DNA of 64,000 bases from Massilia varians (GCF_027923905.1 NZ_AP026966.1:4899001-4963000), one strand, 5' to 3'; counted from the stretch's first letter, positions 27,812-37,237 are shown. Numbers and translations: made by a program. Notes: generated from the letters alone by a model not told the origin.

Positions 27812-29871
27812 GGCGGCTCCCCGCCCTGCTCCTCGGCGCCGGCATGGCGCTGGTGGCGTGGTACCTGCTGCAGCGTACCCTCGGCCTGTCGCCCGGCGTG
27901 TTCGCCGACGAGTGGTACTACAGCAAGATGGCGCGCCTGATGCCGCTGTCCGAAGCCACGCTGCCGTCCTGGCTCTACCTGCTGGTGTTCGGCGCCAGCA
28001 GCAGCTGCGGTCCCGGCTTCCTCGATTGCGCCCGCGTCGGCAACGCTTTGTTCCACGTCGGCGCCGCGCCCTTCCTCTACCTGGTCGCGCGGCGCGTGGT
28101 GCCGCCCATGCTGGCCTGCGCCGTGGCCCTGCTGGCCCTGCTGCTGCCGCTGAACCTGTACGCCAGCTTCTTCATGCCGGAATCGATGTACTTCTTCGGC
28201 TTCGCGGTGCTGGCCTGGGTGGCCCTCGGCGGGCTGGCATGGCGCGCCCCGCTGCACGCGCTGGCGGCCGGCACCGTGCTGGGGCTGATGAGCCTGGTGA
28301 AGGTGCACGCCGTCTTCCTGCTGCCGGCGCTGTGCCTCTACCTCGTGTACGCCAGCCGCGTACGCGCGGCGGGCGGCCCCTGGATCGCGCGCGGGCTGGG
28401 CTGCGCCGCACTGGCGCTGGCGACCGCCGCGCTGGTGAAGCTGCTGCTCGGCTGGCTGCTGGCGGGCGAGGCCGGCCTGACCCTGTTCGGCGCCTTCTAC
28501 GGCGCCGGCGCCGACTCGGCGTCGCAGCGCAGCCTGCTCTCGCGCCTCTACCCGATCTCGGTCAGCGCGCGCGGCCATGCGATGGCGCTGACGGCGCTGC
28601 TGGCCATTCCCGTGGCGGCGCTGCTGCATGCGCTGTTCCAGCGCGACACCTGGCGCGCCGACAACCCGCGCGGCCCGCTGCTCGTGTTCACCGTGCTCGC
28701 CCTCGGCTCGGCGCTCGGCCTGGCGGTGCTGTACACGGCCTCGATCGCCCACGAAGGCCCGATGGAGGGCCTGCGCCTGCATTCGCGCTACTACAGCTTC
28801 GCGCTGCCCCTGCTGCTGATCGCGGGCGCCGCGGCCACCCGCGCAGCGGAAGACCGGGCTGGGGGCCGCGCCATGCTGGTGCCGGCCCTGACCGTCATGG
28901 TGCTGGCCGTCCTGCTGGCGGCGGCGTGGATCCGGCTATCCGGTTTCGACCCGCGCATCACCGACAGCCCGGAATACACGGCGCTGCTGAAGCACGAAGG
29001 CCCGGTCTTCTGGCTGTTCATCGTCCAGGCCCTGCTGCTGGCGCTGTGGCTGCGCTACCGCCGTGTGGCAGCCTGGGGCGCGCTGCTCGTCGCCCTGCCG
29101 CTGGCGCTGTTCGCCACCGACCGCGAGGTCGACACCTACCTGGGCCACCTGCAAGCAGCGTCGCCGGCGGACCGCGCCGGCCTGGCCGCCCGCGACCTGA
29201 TTCCGCCCGCCGAGCGCAGCGCCGCCATGATCGTCGCCAACGGCGCCGACCTGTTCCGCACCCAGTTCCACATCGACCATCCGGACATGATCCTGCTCGA
29301 CATGCCCGACGGTGCCCCGATCGAGGCCTACCGCCTGCCCTCGACGGCGCGCTGGCTGGTCGCGGTGGGCCGCCATCCGCTGCCGCAAGGGATGGTCCCG
29401 GCCATCGCCGCTGCGGATTTCACGATCGTCAAGCTGCCCCGTTCTGAACGCAGCCTGGTGGGCGAGTACGCTTTCAACGTCGCACCCGGCCCCGGCCAGC
29501 TGGTGCTGGGCGCGGACGGCCTGTCGAACGTGGAAGGCTGGGGACGCTGGTCGGAAGGCAAGCGCGTCGAGCTGCGTTTCGCCAGGGCCCTGCCGGCACG
29601 CCTGACGGTGGTCCTCACCGCGGGCGCCTTCGGCGCCAACATCGGCGCGCCCTTCGTGCTGCGCGCAGGGGACGCCGCCGTTGAATTCCGCCTGCCCTGG
29701 GAAGCGCGCGAAGTCGTGCTCGACCTGGATACCGACGGGCGCCAGCACAGCCTGGTGATCGAGGTGCCGCAGCCGCAGCGGCCGAGCGAGCTGGGAAATT
29801 CGACCGATACGCGGCTGCTGGGGATTTCGCTGACGCGCTTGCGGATTGAAGAGAACAAGAACGAGACATGA
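27808..29871 (+). CDS. GT-C-like polytopic membrane protein, copy 1
   Basis: 687 residues. About eleven membrane helices fill residues 5-450. The first periplasmic loop carries PGVFADEWYYSKMARLMPL, whose Asp-Glu pair fits GT-C catalytic loops. A beta-rich C-terminal domain follows (about 545-685: GLSNVEGWGRWSEGKRVEL; STDTRLLGISLTRLRI). The next gene is a clear paralogue, so this is a tandem duplication. Both may transfer sugars from polyprenyl phosphate to the exported glycan. The substrate cannot be assigned. It overlaps the GtrA gene by 4 bases. Confidence 0.8.
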   Translation: MRRLPALLLGAGMALVAWYLLQRTLGLSPGVFADEWYYSKMARLMPLSEATLPSWLYLLVFGASSSCGPGFLDCARVGNALFHVGAAPFLYLVARRVVPPMLACAVALLALLLPLNLYASFFMPESMYFFGFAVLAWVALGGLAWRAPLHALAAGTVLGLMSLVKVHAVFLLPALCLYLVYASRVRAAGGPWIARGLGCAALALATAALVKLLLGWLLAGEAGLTLFGAFYGAGADSASQRSLLSRLYPISVSARGHAMALTALLAIPVAALLHALFQRDTWRADNPRGPLLVFTVLALGSALGLAVLYTASIAHEGPMEGLRLHSRYYSFALPLLLIAGAAATRAAEDRAGGRAMLVPALTVMVLAVLLAAAWIRLSGFDPRITDSPEYTALLKHEGPVFWLFIVQALLLALWLRYRRVAAWGALLVALPLALFATDREVDTYLGHLQAASPADRAGLAARDLIPPAERSAAMIVANGADLFRTQFHIDHPDMILLDMPDGAPIEAYRLPSTARWLVAVGRHPLPQGMVPAIAAADFTIVKLPRSERSLVGEYAFNVAPGPGQLVLGADGLSNVEGWGRWSEGKRVELRFARALPARLTVVLTAGAFGANIGAPFVLRAGDAAVEFRLPWEAREVVLDLDTDGRQHSLVIEVPQPQRPSELGNSTDTRLLGISLTRLRIEENKNET

Positions 29872-31979
29872 CGCCAAACCAACCCCGAAGCAAACACCTC
29901 GCCTGGCCCCTGGCCCTGGCTGTCGCCCTCGCCGGCGTCGCCTGGCTCCTCTACCAGCGCAATGCCGGCCTGCAGCCGAGCGTCTTCGCTGACGAATGGT
30001 ATTACAGCAAGTTCGCGCGCCTGATGCCGCTGGCCGATTCGCTGCTGCCCTCGTATCTGTACTTGTGGCTGTTCGGCGCCAGTAGCGCCTGCGGCGACGG
30101 CTTCCTCGACTGCGCCAGGCTCGGCAACCTGGCCTTCTTCATGGGCGGCGCGCCTTTCATCTACCTGGTCGCGCGCCGCTATACGAGCGCCCCGGCGGCG
30201 GCCGGCGTCGCGCTGCTGAGCGTGCTCGCGCCGCTGAACTCCTTCACCGTCTACTTCATGCCGGAATCGATGTACTACTTCGGTTTTTGCGTGCTGAGCT
30301 GGGTGGCGCTGACAGGCAGCGACTGGCGCCCAAGCGTGCACGCGCTGGCAAGCGGCGCCGTGCTGGGCCTGATGAGCCAGGTGAAAGTGCATGCGATCTT
30401 CCTGCTGCCGGCCCTGGTCCCCTTCCTGCTGGCGGCCAGCTGGCTGCGCGGCGGGCCCTGGTTCTTGCGCGGCATCGCCATGGCGGCGGCCGCGACCCTG
30501 TGCACCTTCGCCGTCAAGTTCGGCCTCGGCTGGCTGTTGGCCGGCGATGCCGGCCTCAGTATATTCGGGGCTTTCTACGAGTCGACCAGGCTGGGTACCG
30601 ACAGATTGACCTTGCTGGGAGCGGCCCTGGTCAGCGCGCGCGGCCACCTGATGACGCTGGCCCTGATCTACGGCCTGCCGCTGGCCATGCTGGCCTACGC
30701 CGTGCTCACGCAGGTCGTGCGCCCGCGCGCCGCGGCTGCCGTCCCCGACCGGGCCGACGCCGAGCGGCGCCTGCTGCACCTGTACACCCTGCTCATGCTC
30801 GGCGCCGCCGCCGGCCTGACGGTCATGTACACCGCCGGCCTGCACGTCGAGGGCAGCCGCGAAGGCCTGCGCCTGCACTTGCGCTATTACAGCTTCGTGT
30901 TTCCGCTGCTGGTCGTCGTGGTCGCGGCGGCGCTGCCCCGCGAAGCACGACTGCCGGAACAGCGCGAGCGTCCCTGGCTGCGCTGGGCACTGGTCGTGGC
31001 GCTGGGCTCGACCCTGGTCGCGGCGCTGTTCGTGCTGCAGGGCTACGCGACGAACGTGGTGGACGGACCCGACATCCACCGCATCAACGTGACGCTCACG
31101 GTCCTGCGCGTCCTCGTCGGACTGCAGTTGCTGGTGCTGCTCGCATGGGCGATGCGCCTGCGCGCGGCGCCGCTCCTGTTCCTGTGCCTGGTCCTGCCGG
31201 CAGCCTACGCGGCCAGCAACCGCGCCATCCACAATCACTTCAAGAACCTGCGCACGCCGAGCCAGACCGATCTGGCGGCCAAGTGGGTGCACGGCAACGT
31301 GCCGCCGGCCGAACGCAGCCAGGTGGTGGTCGCGGGCGTCGACCTGAGCATGATGCTGCGCGCGCAATTCCATATCGACCACCCGGACACCACGAGCATG
31401 GTGATCGATTTCGGTCCGGTCGCCGAATACCAGCTGCCGCTGGATAAGAAGTGGATGCTGCTGCTGGGCGAATACCAGGTGCCGGAAAACATCGCCACCA
31501 CCGTCCTGCGCACGCCCTGGTATTCGGTGCTGCGCCTGCCCGAGCCGGAACCGGCGGTCAGCCGCGTGAATCTCGCCAACCCGCCGGATCCGGCTGTCGT
31601 CACGCGCATCGAGGGCCTGTCGCACCTCGAACCCTGGGGCCGCTGGTCGGATGCGAAGCGGGTCGTCATCCACTTCGCGCAGCCGCTGCCGCGCCGCGCC
31701 GGCGTGGTGCTGGCGGCGCGCGCCTACGACGTGAATGCCAACCTGCCCTTCAAGGTCCACCTGGGCGGCCAGACCAGGGAACTCAAGGTCGGCTGGCACC
31801 TGCAGCAAGTCGGCCTGCATTTCGACACCGACGGCACTGCGCGCACCCTGGTCATCGAGGTGCCGCAGCCGGTGTCGCCGGAGGAGCGCGGCCATCCGGG
31901 CGATTCGCGCAAGCTCGGGATCGGCATCGGCGAGATCGTCATCACCGACGGCACCAGGCAGGCCCAGGCCTCGCGTTGA
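29868..31979 (+). CDS. GT-C-like polytopic membrane protein, copy 2
   Basis: 703 residues, paralogous over the whole length to the preceding product: PSVFADEWYYSKFARLMPL, FMPESMYYFGF and KVHAIFLLPAL recur almost unchanged, as does the C-terminal domain (GLSHLEPWGRWSDAKRV). Divergence is greater in the middle loops, suggesting two related but different transfer steps. It starts in ATGA overlap with copy 1 and is the last gene of the operon. Confidence 0.8.
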   Translation: MTPNQPRSKHLAWPLALAVALAGVAWLLYQRNAGLQPSVFADEWYYSKFARLMPLADSLLPSYLYLWLFGASSACGDGFLDCARLGNLAFFMGGAPFIYLVARRYTSAPAAAGVALLSVLAPLNSFTVYFMPESMYYFGFCVLSWVALTGSDWRPSVHALASGAVLGLMSQVKVHAIFLLPALVPFLLAASWLRGGPWFLRGIAMAAAATLCTFAVKFGLGWLLAGDAGLSIFGAFYESTRLGTDRLTLLGAALVSARGHLMTLALIYGLPLAMLAYAVLTQVVRPRAAAAVPDRADAERRLLHLYTLLMLGAAAGLTVMYTAGLHVEGSREGLRLHLRYYSFVFPLLVVVVAAALPREARLPEQRERPWLRWALVVALGSTLVAALFVLQGYATNVVDGPDIHRINVTLTVLRVLVGLQLLVLLAWAMRLRAAPLLFLCLVLPAAYAASNRAIHNHFKNLRTPSQTDLAAKWVHGNVPPAERSQVVVAGVDLSMMLRAQFHIDHPDTTSMVIDFGPVAEYQLPLDKKWMLLLGEYQVPENIATTVLRTPWYSVLRLPEPEPAVSRVNLANPPDPAVVTRIEGLSHLEPWGRWSDAKRVVIHFAQPLPRRAGVVLAARAYDVNANLPFKVHLGGQTRELKVGWHLQQVGLHFDTDGTARTLVIEVPQPVSPEERGHPGDSRKLGIGIGEIVITDGTRQAQASR

Positions 31980-32063
31980 TCTGGCGCAAACAGGCACGCC
32001 CTTGCCGGTGCTGTGTGCGGTCACGTACGGAATCGCGCCCGCCGCCCCGCTAAAGTGAACGCG

Positions 32064-32089
32064 AGCCAGCCGCCCTCGTGCGGCTGGCT
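32064..32089 (+). terminator. Strong hairpin after the polysaccharide operon
   Basis: Perfect 10-bp stem AGCCAGCCGC/GCGGCTGGCT with a 6-base loop, 85 bases after the last stop. There is no T run, so it may be a 3' stabilising hairpin or part of a factor-dependent terminator. Confidence 0.5.
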
Positions 32090-32122
32090 GCGCCGCGGCA
32101 TGTCGCCGCACACGGGACTCAC

Positions 32123-33817
32123 ATGGCAACTGGATCGGACGAGGAAGATCACCTCGCGAAACCCCTGGACATGCAGGGAGATGGGCAGAGCGTGGGCGTG
32201 CAGGCCATTGGCGAAGTCGAAGGCAATGCCGTCACGCCGACCGGCGGGCCCGGCGTCAAGCACTGGCAGGCCAGCTACATCGGCCGCGAAGGCCTCGACG
32301 AGCGCGGCAACATCTTCTTTGCCGCCGTCGAGATGACGCGCATGCCCATGATCGTCACCGATCCCAACCAGGAAGACAATCCCATCGTGTTCGCCAACGG
32401 CGCCTTCTTCGACCTCACCGGCTACGAAGAAAAGGACGTGGTGGGTCGCAACTGCCGCTTCCTGCAGGGGCCCGACACCGACCGCGGCACCGTCGCCGAA
32501 GTGCGCCAGGCCTTGTGCGAGCAGCGCGCGGTGGCGGTCGACCTCCTCAACTACAAGGCCGACGGCGAGCCTTTCTGGAACGCCCTGTTCATCGGCCCGA
32601 TCTTCGACCAGGACGGCAAGCTGCTGTACTTCTTCGCCTCGCAGATGGACATCACCGAGCGCCGCAGCATGCTCGAGTCGAACCTGCAGGCGCAGAAGAT
32701 GGAAGCCATCGGACAGCTGTCGGCCGGGATGGCGCACGACTTCAACAACCTGCTGCAGGTCATCAACGGCAACCTCGAATTGTCCCTCCTGAGTGCCGGA
32801 AAGAACCCTGCGGCGGCCGAACCGATCCGGCGGGCCCAGCGCGCCACCATGCAAGCCGGCAAGCTCACCCAGCAACTGCTGAGCTTTGCGCGCAAGCAGC
32901 GCCTCGAGCACAGGCGCGTCAGCCTGAATTCGCTGGTGGTCGATTTTTCCGACATGCTGGTGCGCACGCTCGGCGACAAGGTCGAGCTGCGCCTCGAGCT
33001 GCGCCCCGGCCTGCCGTCCTGTTCGATCGACCCGACCTATCTGGAAATGGCGCTGCTCAATGTCGTCATCAATGCGCGCGACGCCATGCCGCAAGGCGGC
33101 GTGGTCACGGTGGGCACGGCGGTCGTCGCCGAACAGCGGCGCATCGCCAATCGCCTGCCGCCGGGCGAGTACGTGGCCATCTGCGTCCAGGACCAGGGCG
33201 AAGGCATGCCGCCGGACGTGCTCAAACGCGCCACCGAACCCTTCTTCACCACCAAGGGCCTGGGCACCGGCCTGGGCCTGGCGATGGTGCACGGCTTCGT
33301 GCAGCAGTCGCATGGCCGGCTCGACATCGACAGCGAACCGGGGCGCGGCACCCAGGTGCGCATGCTCTTCCCGGTGGCGCAGCAGTCGCGCCATGACGAG
33401 GGCGACGGCGGCGCGGCGCAGGCGCAGGCGCAGGCAAGCGGCCGCAAATGCCGCATCCTGGTGGTGGAAGACAACCAGGACGTGCGCGAGCTGGCCGAAG
33501 CCATGCTGGCGGCGGCCGACTACGAGGTGCTGTCGGCGCCGAGCGGCGAGCGCGCGCTCGAGCTCCTGGCAACGGAAAAGGTGGACCTGCTGTTCACCGA
33601 CGTGATCATGCCGGGCGGAATGAACGGCTTGCAGCTGATCGAGCAGGTGCAAGCCAGCAAGCCGGGGATGCCGGTGCTGGTGACCACCGGCTACATGGAC
33701 GAACTGCCGGCGCGCGGGATGCGCGAAAAGTCGCTGGAGGTGCTGGCCAAGCCCTACCAGCACCAGGATCTGCTGGACCGGGTGAACGCGGCGCTGGGTG
33801 CGCGCCGCGCGGCCTGA
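32123..33817 (+). CDS. LOV-domain hybrid histidine kinase (blue-light sensor)
   Basis: 564 residues from the ATG at 32123. A LOV/PAS domain (about 62-180) carries GRNCRFLQG with the flavin-adduct Cys111. A HisKA helix follows with His205 in MAHDFNNLL, then an HATPase domain (NVVINARDAM; DQGEGMPPDV; GLGTGLGLAMVHGF). A C-terminal receiver (about 445-560) has its phosphoacceptor Asp in LLFTDVIMPG. The order LOV-HK-REC matches soluble blue-light kinases. There is no membrane segment and no DNA-binding output, so phosphate probably passes to a separate regulator. No light-related gene is adjacent. Confidence 0.93.
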   Translation: MATGSDEEDHLAKPLDMQGDGQSVGVQAIGEVEGNAVTPTGGPGVKHWQASYIGREGLDERGNIFFAAVEMTRMPMIVTDPNQEDNPIVFANGAFFDLTGYEEKDVVGRNCRFLQGPDTDRGTVAEVRQALCEQRAVAVDLLNYKADGEPFWNALFIGPIFDQDGKLLYFFASQMDITERRSMLESNLQAQKMEAIGQLSAGMAHDFNNLLQVINGNLELSLLSAGKNPAAAEPIRRAQRATMQAGKLTQQLLSFARKQRLEHRRVSLNSLVVDFSDMLVRTLGDKVELRLELRPGLPSCSIDPTYLEMALLNVVINARDAMPQGGVVTVGTAVVAEQRRIANRLPPGEYVAICVQDQGEGMPPDVLKRATEPFFTTKGLGTGLGLAMVHGFVQQSHGRLDIDSEPGRGTQVRMLFPVAQQSRHDEGDGGAAQAQAQASGRKCRILVVEDNQDVRELAEAMLAAADYEVLSAPSGERALELLATEKVDLLFTDVIMPGGMNGLQLIEQVQASKPGMPVLVTTGYMDELPARGMREKSLEVLAKPYQHQDLLDRVNAALGARRAA

Positions 33818-33867
33818 AAGTGGCCGCTGTAGGGCGTACCGGGAACCCGACGTTTATTTGAACGCGC

Positions 33868-33884
33868 GGACGGCGAAGCCGTCC
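33868..33884. terminator. Short hairpin between convergent kinase and helicase genes
   Basis: GGACGGC-GAA-GCCGTCC, a 7-bp perfect stem in the 78-base gap between two converging genes. No long T run on either strand, so only a weak bidirectional terminator candidate. Confidence 0.4.
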
Positions 33885-33895
33885 ACCCAACCAAA

Positions 33896-35416
33896 TCAAT
33901 TAGTGCGCGGTCCGCCGCCCAGCAGGAAGGCCAGCTTCTGCTTGCCTGGCTTGGCTTGCGGCGTCGGCGTCACGACTTCCTTGCGCGCCGCGCTCGACGG
34001 CTCGTAGGGTTTGAGGAACCACGGATCGACCTTCTCGCGGCGCGGCGTCGGGCTGTAGCCGCTGCTGCGCGCCGGACGCTCGCCACGCTCGCCGCCGCGC
34101 GGAGCCTCGTCGCGGCGTCCGCGGCGTTCGCCGTCGCGGGCGAACTCGCCGCGCCCGCCTTCGCGCGCGCGGCTCGAGGGAGCCACGAAGCCCGGCAGTT
34201 CGCCGCGCGGGACGGTCTGCTTGATCAGCTTCTCGATGTCGGCCAGCAGGCGCTCGTCCTTGTCCGAGTACACCGACAGCGCGTCGCCCGAGGCGCCGGC
34301 GCGGCCGGTGCGGCCGATGCGGTGCACGTAGTCCTCGGCGTTGTACGGCAGGTCATAGTTGATCACGCAAGGCAGGTCCGAGATGTCGAGGCCGCGCGCG
34401 GCCACGTCGGTCGCCACCAGCACTTCGACCGAGCCGGCCTTGAAGGCGTCGAGGGCGGCCATGCGCTCCTGCTGGGTCTTGTCGCCGTGGATCGCCGAGG
34501 CCTTGATGCCCTTCTGCTCGAGGTGGCGCGACAGGCGCGACGCGCCGATCTTGGTGTTCGAGAACACGATCACCTGCTTCAGGTTGCGCTCGCGGATGAT
34601 GTGCTCGACCACGTCGCGCTTGAGCTCCTCGTCGACCTTGTAGACGATCTGCGTGACCCGGTCGGCGGTGGCGTTGCTGCGCGCCACTTCGATCAGCACC
34701 GGGCTGTTCAGGAAGCTGTTGGCCAGCTTCTTGATCTCGGGCGAGAAGGTGGCCGAGAACATCAGGTTCTGGCGCTGCTTCGGCAGCAGGTTGATGATGC
34801 GCTGCAGGTCGGGCAGGAAGCCCATGTCGAGCATGCGGTCGGCTTCGTCCATGACCAGCATCTGCACCTGGCCCAAGCTGATGTTCTTCTGCTCGATGTG
34901 GTCGAGCAGGCGGCCCGGGGTGGCGATGACGATCTCGACGCCGCCTTTCAGGATGGTGGTCTGGCCCTTCATGTCCATGCCGCCGAACACGACGGTGGAA
35001 CGCAGCGGCGTGTGCTTGGCGTAGGCCTTGACGTTGTCGGCCACCTGCACCGCCAGTTCGCGGGTCGGGGTCAGCACCAGGGCGCGCACCGGGTGGCGCG
35101 CCGGCGACATGCTGCTGTTGGCATGCGCCATCAGGAGCTGGATGATGGGCAGCGAGAAGCCGGCGGTCTTGCCGGTGCCGGTCTGGGCGGCGCCCATGAC
35201 GTCGCGGCCCTGCAGCACCAGCGGGATCGCCTTGGCCTGGATCGGGGTCGGGTACTCGTAGCCCTGGTCGGTCAGCGCGCGCAGGATTTCCGGCGCCAGG
35301 CCAAGGTCGGTGAAGCGCACGGTCGGCGCTTCGTCCGCCTTGACCTGCTCGACCGGAGCGGCCAGGGTGATGTCGTCGGAATCGGCGCTCACGGGAGTAT
35401 TCTGGATATCAGACAT
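33896..35416 (-). CDS. rhlE: DEAD-box RNA helicase, RhlE type
   Basis: 506 residues from the ATG at 35416. All helicase motifs are visible: Q-motif region (YEYPTPIQAKAIP), Walker A AQTGTGKT, PTRELA, TPGRLLD, VMDEADRMLD, SATF, then VATDVAARGLD and HRIGRTGRAG in the second lobe. The 120-residue tail is Arg/Gly/Glu-rich (GGRGEFARDGERRGRRDE), then ends KQKLAFLLGGGP. RhlE-type helicases act in ribosome assembly and RNA decay, often at low temperature. It is preceded by a long leader. Confidence 0.92.
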   Translation of the reverse strand: MSDIQNTPVSADSDDITLAAPVEQVKADEAPTVRFTDLGLAPEILRALTDQGYEYPTPIQAKAIPLVLQGRDVMGAAQTGTGKTAGFSLPIIQLLMAHANSSMSPARHPVRALVLTPTRELAVQVADNVKAYAKHTPLRSTVVFGGMDMKGQTTILKGGVEIVIATPGRLLDHIEQKNISLGQVQMLVMDEADRMLDMGFLPDLQRIINLLPKQRQNLMFSATFSPEIKKLANSFLNSPVLIEVARSNATADRVTQIVYKVDEELKRDVVEHIIRERNLKQVIVFSNTKIGASRLSRHLEQKGIKASAIHGDKTQQERMAALDAFKAGSVEVLVATDVAARGLDISDLPCVINYDLPYNAEDYVHRIGRTGRAGASGDALSVYSDKDERLLADIEKLIKQTVPRGELPGFVAPSSRAREGGRGEFARDGERRGRRDEAPRGGERGERPARSSGYSPTPRREKVDPWFLKPYEPSSAARKEVVTPTPQAKPGKQKLAFLLGGGPRTN

Positions 35417-35796
35417 ATTCTTGTTGGACAGTATTTCGTTAGCTCTACGGCTGCGCCTGCGGGCAAGAATCGGCCCGCGCGGGTAGCTTCCAGAGGGACG
35501 GCGGGCCGGCAAACCGGTCCGCATGGGCCGCGAAGCGCCCAGGCAACAAGCCTGGACAGGGCGGACGTAGAGGCACTTTAGCGGGCTACACGATACCTCA
35601 AATCCACTCCACTGTATATAAGAGCCTGATTTGTAGGGTGGGCGGGGCAATTTCGGGCAATGCCCGGAATTGCAAAGCCCACGCGGCGATAGCGATCGGT
35701 TGATATATCGCGGCGGCTCCGGCGATGGTTGAACGCGTGGGGTACACCGGACCAGTGGCCCGGTGTACGAGCCGCCCCCCTACGAACTCCGTCCAC
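35417..35796 (-). other. Gene-free 380-base stretch with long helicase leader and hairpins
   Basis: The gap between rhlE and the anti-sigma-like gene has no open frame with coding character. A minus-strand TATATA near 35615 could start a leader of about 190 bases for rhlE. The leader is GC-rich and foldable. A near-perfect hairpin (11 of 12 pairs) sits at 35649-35675. Confidence 0.4.
35742..35768 (-). terminator. Hairpin after the anti-sigma-like gene
   Basis: Perfect 9-bp arms GTACACCGG/CCGGTGTAC around a 9-base loop, 28 bases beyond the stop of the anti-sigma-like gene. No T run, hence tentative. Confidence 0.45.
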
Positions 35797-36561
35797 TCAG
35801 GGCGTCCAGCCGCGCTGCTGGGCCGCGCGTTCCGCCGCCGGATCGAGGGTGGCGCCGACGATGCGGGCGTCGATGGCGGCCTGTACCGACGGCGGTAGGG
35901 TGCTACCGTCGAGCCAGGCGGTGCCCGGCTGCGGCTGGGCCAGCACGGGGATGGTCCAGCGGCCGTTGCCGCGGCAGGCCAGGCCGGCCGTGGTGTCGAG
36001 CACGAAGCTGCGGCAATAGCTGCCATCCTTCGACACGAAGGTGACGCCGATGCGCACCCCGGTTTCCGTGGGGCCGGGGCTGGCCAGCTGGCCGCCGAGG
36101 GCCTCGACCAGGCGGCCGCGCGCCACCAGGGCGCCATCGCTGGCTTCGAGCATCACCAGCCCGGGATCGGGCCGCAGCTCCTGCCAGCCGAGGGCGCCGC
36201 CGACGGCGCCCGCCAGCAGCGCGGCGCCGAGCGCCAGCCAGTGGCGCGGCGTCCATTCGGCGCGGGCCGGCTGGAACGGCGGCGCCAGAGGTGCGCCGCG
36301 TCCCGGACGGACGGCGTCGAGGTGGACCACCTTGGCCCCGCCCGGCGCCCGGGCGCGCGACTGGCCGCCGCCGCCGTGGCCGTTCGAGACGCTGAAGATG
36401 TGGGAGCGGCCGGCGGAGCGCTCGCCGCTCTCGCGGCGATGCTGGGCGATGCGGGCGGCCAGCACGGGATCGACGTGCATGGCCCGCTCGACCGCCGCGC
36501 GCGCCGGCTCGGCGAGCTCACCGTTGATGTACGCGATCAGGAGGTCATCGGAGAATTTCAT
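35797..36561 (-). CDS. Anti-sigma-factor-like membrane protein
   Basis: 254 residues. The N-terminus (MKFSDDLLIAYINGELAEPARAAVERAM) has the pattern of anti-sigma or zinc-finger-lacking ZAS-like domains: a short helix bundle with LLIAYINGEL in place of His/Cys. One membrane helix is seen near 108-126 (LALGAALLAGAVGGALGW), followed by a secreted domain with two Cys (YCRSF, LACRG). No sigma factor gene is adjacent, which is odd for this class; the upstream neighbour is a LON-domain gene 4 bases away. The partner is unknown. Confidence 0.7.
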   Translation of the reverse strand: MKFSDDLLIAYINGELAEPARAAVERAMHVDPVLAARIAQHRRESGERSAGRSHIFSVSNGHGGGGQSRARAPGGAKVVHLDAVRPGRGAPLAPPFQPARAEWTPRHWLALGAALLAGAVGGALGWQELRPDPGLVMLEASDGALVARGRLVEALGGQLASPGPTETGVRIGVTFVSKDGSYCRSFVLDTTAGLACRGNGRWTIPVLAQPQPGTAWLDGSTLPPSVQAAIDARIVGATLDPAAERAAQQRGWTP

Positions 36562-36565
36562 GCCG

Positions 36566-37186
36566 CTACGAGGTAATGAGGCCGTGTTCGTCCAGGACGT
36601 CGTGCAGCAGCTCCAGGCGGATCACAGGGTTGTCGAGCATGAGCATGTGGTGCTTCTGCTGGTTGGGCAGCGGCAGCAGTTCGCACCACCGGTTCGCCAC
36701 CCAGCCGCAGTCGTCGAGGCGGAACGGCGGCTGCACCGGCCAGCGGTGGCGTGGAACGTCGTGCAGCGAGGACAGCACGCGGTCGAGCGCATCGGAGGCG
36801 CCCTGCAGTTCGGACGGCACCTTGACGTCGTGGTCGTCCTCGACCAGCTCGGCCTCGGCCATCCACAGCCCGTTCAGGCGCTGTTCGGCGGTCACCACCG
36901 TGAAACGCGAACCGCCGCGGCAGAGAACCTGCAGCAGCCCGGGCGACGTGCTGGTGGTTTCGGTGACGGAAGCGATGGTGCCGGCGGCGGCGAAACGCTC
37001 CGGCTCGCCATCGGGCTGGCGCACCTCATGCCCATGCGTGAGCAAGACCACGCCGAAGGGTGCGTCTTCGGTGAGGCAGCGGCTGATCATGTCGAGGTAG
37101 CGGACCTCGAACACTTGCAGCGGCAGCACCCCGTCCGGAAACAGCACCGTACTGAGCGGGAACAAGGGCATGGAAATCGTGGACAT
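36566..37186 (-). CDS. LON substrate-binding domain protein
   Basis: 206 residues covering a stand-alone LON N-terminal domain: MPLFPLSTVLFPDGVLPLQVFE, FGVVLLTHG, and a later helical bundle. The protein has no ATPase or protease part. Such proteins are common in proteobacteria; the role is not known, possibly protein-substrate binding. The start is ambiguous between ATGs at 37198, 37195 and 37186; the last gives the family's usual N-terminus. It ends 4 bases before the anti-sigma-like gene, so the two are probably cotranscribed. Confidence 0.85.
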   Translation of the reverse strand: MSTISMPLFPLSTVLFPDGVLPLQVFEVRYLDMISRCLTEDAPFGVVLLTHGHEVRQPDGEPERFAAAGTIASVTETTSTSPGLLQVLCRGGSRFTVVTAEQRLNGLWMAEAELVEDDHDVKVPSELQGASDALDRVLSSLHDVPRHRWPVQPPFRLDDCGWVANRWCELLPLPNQQKHHMLMLDNPVIRLELLHDVLDEHGLITS

Positions 37187-37237
37187 GATGTCCATCATGA
37201 CAGAATCGCAGGCAAAACGGGAGCACGATTGAGGGTG

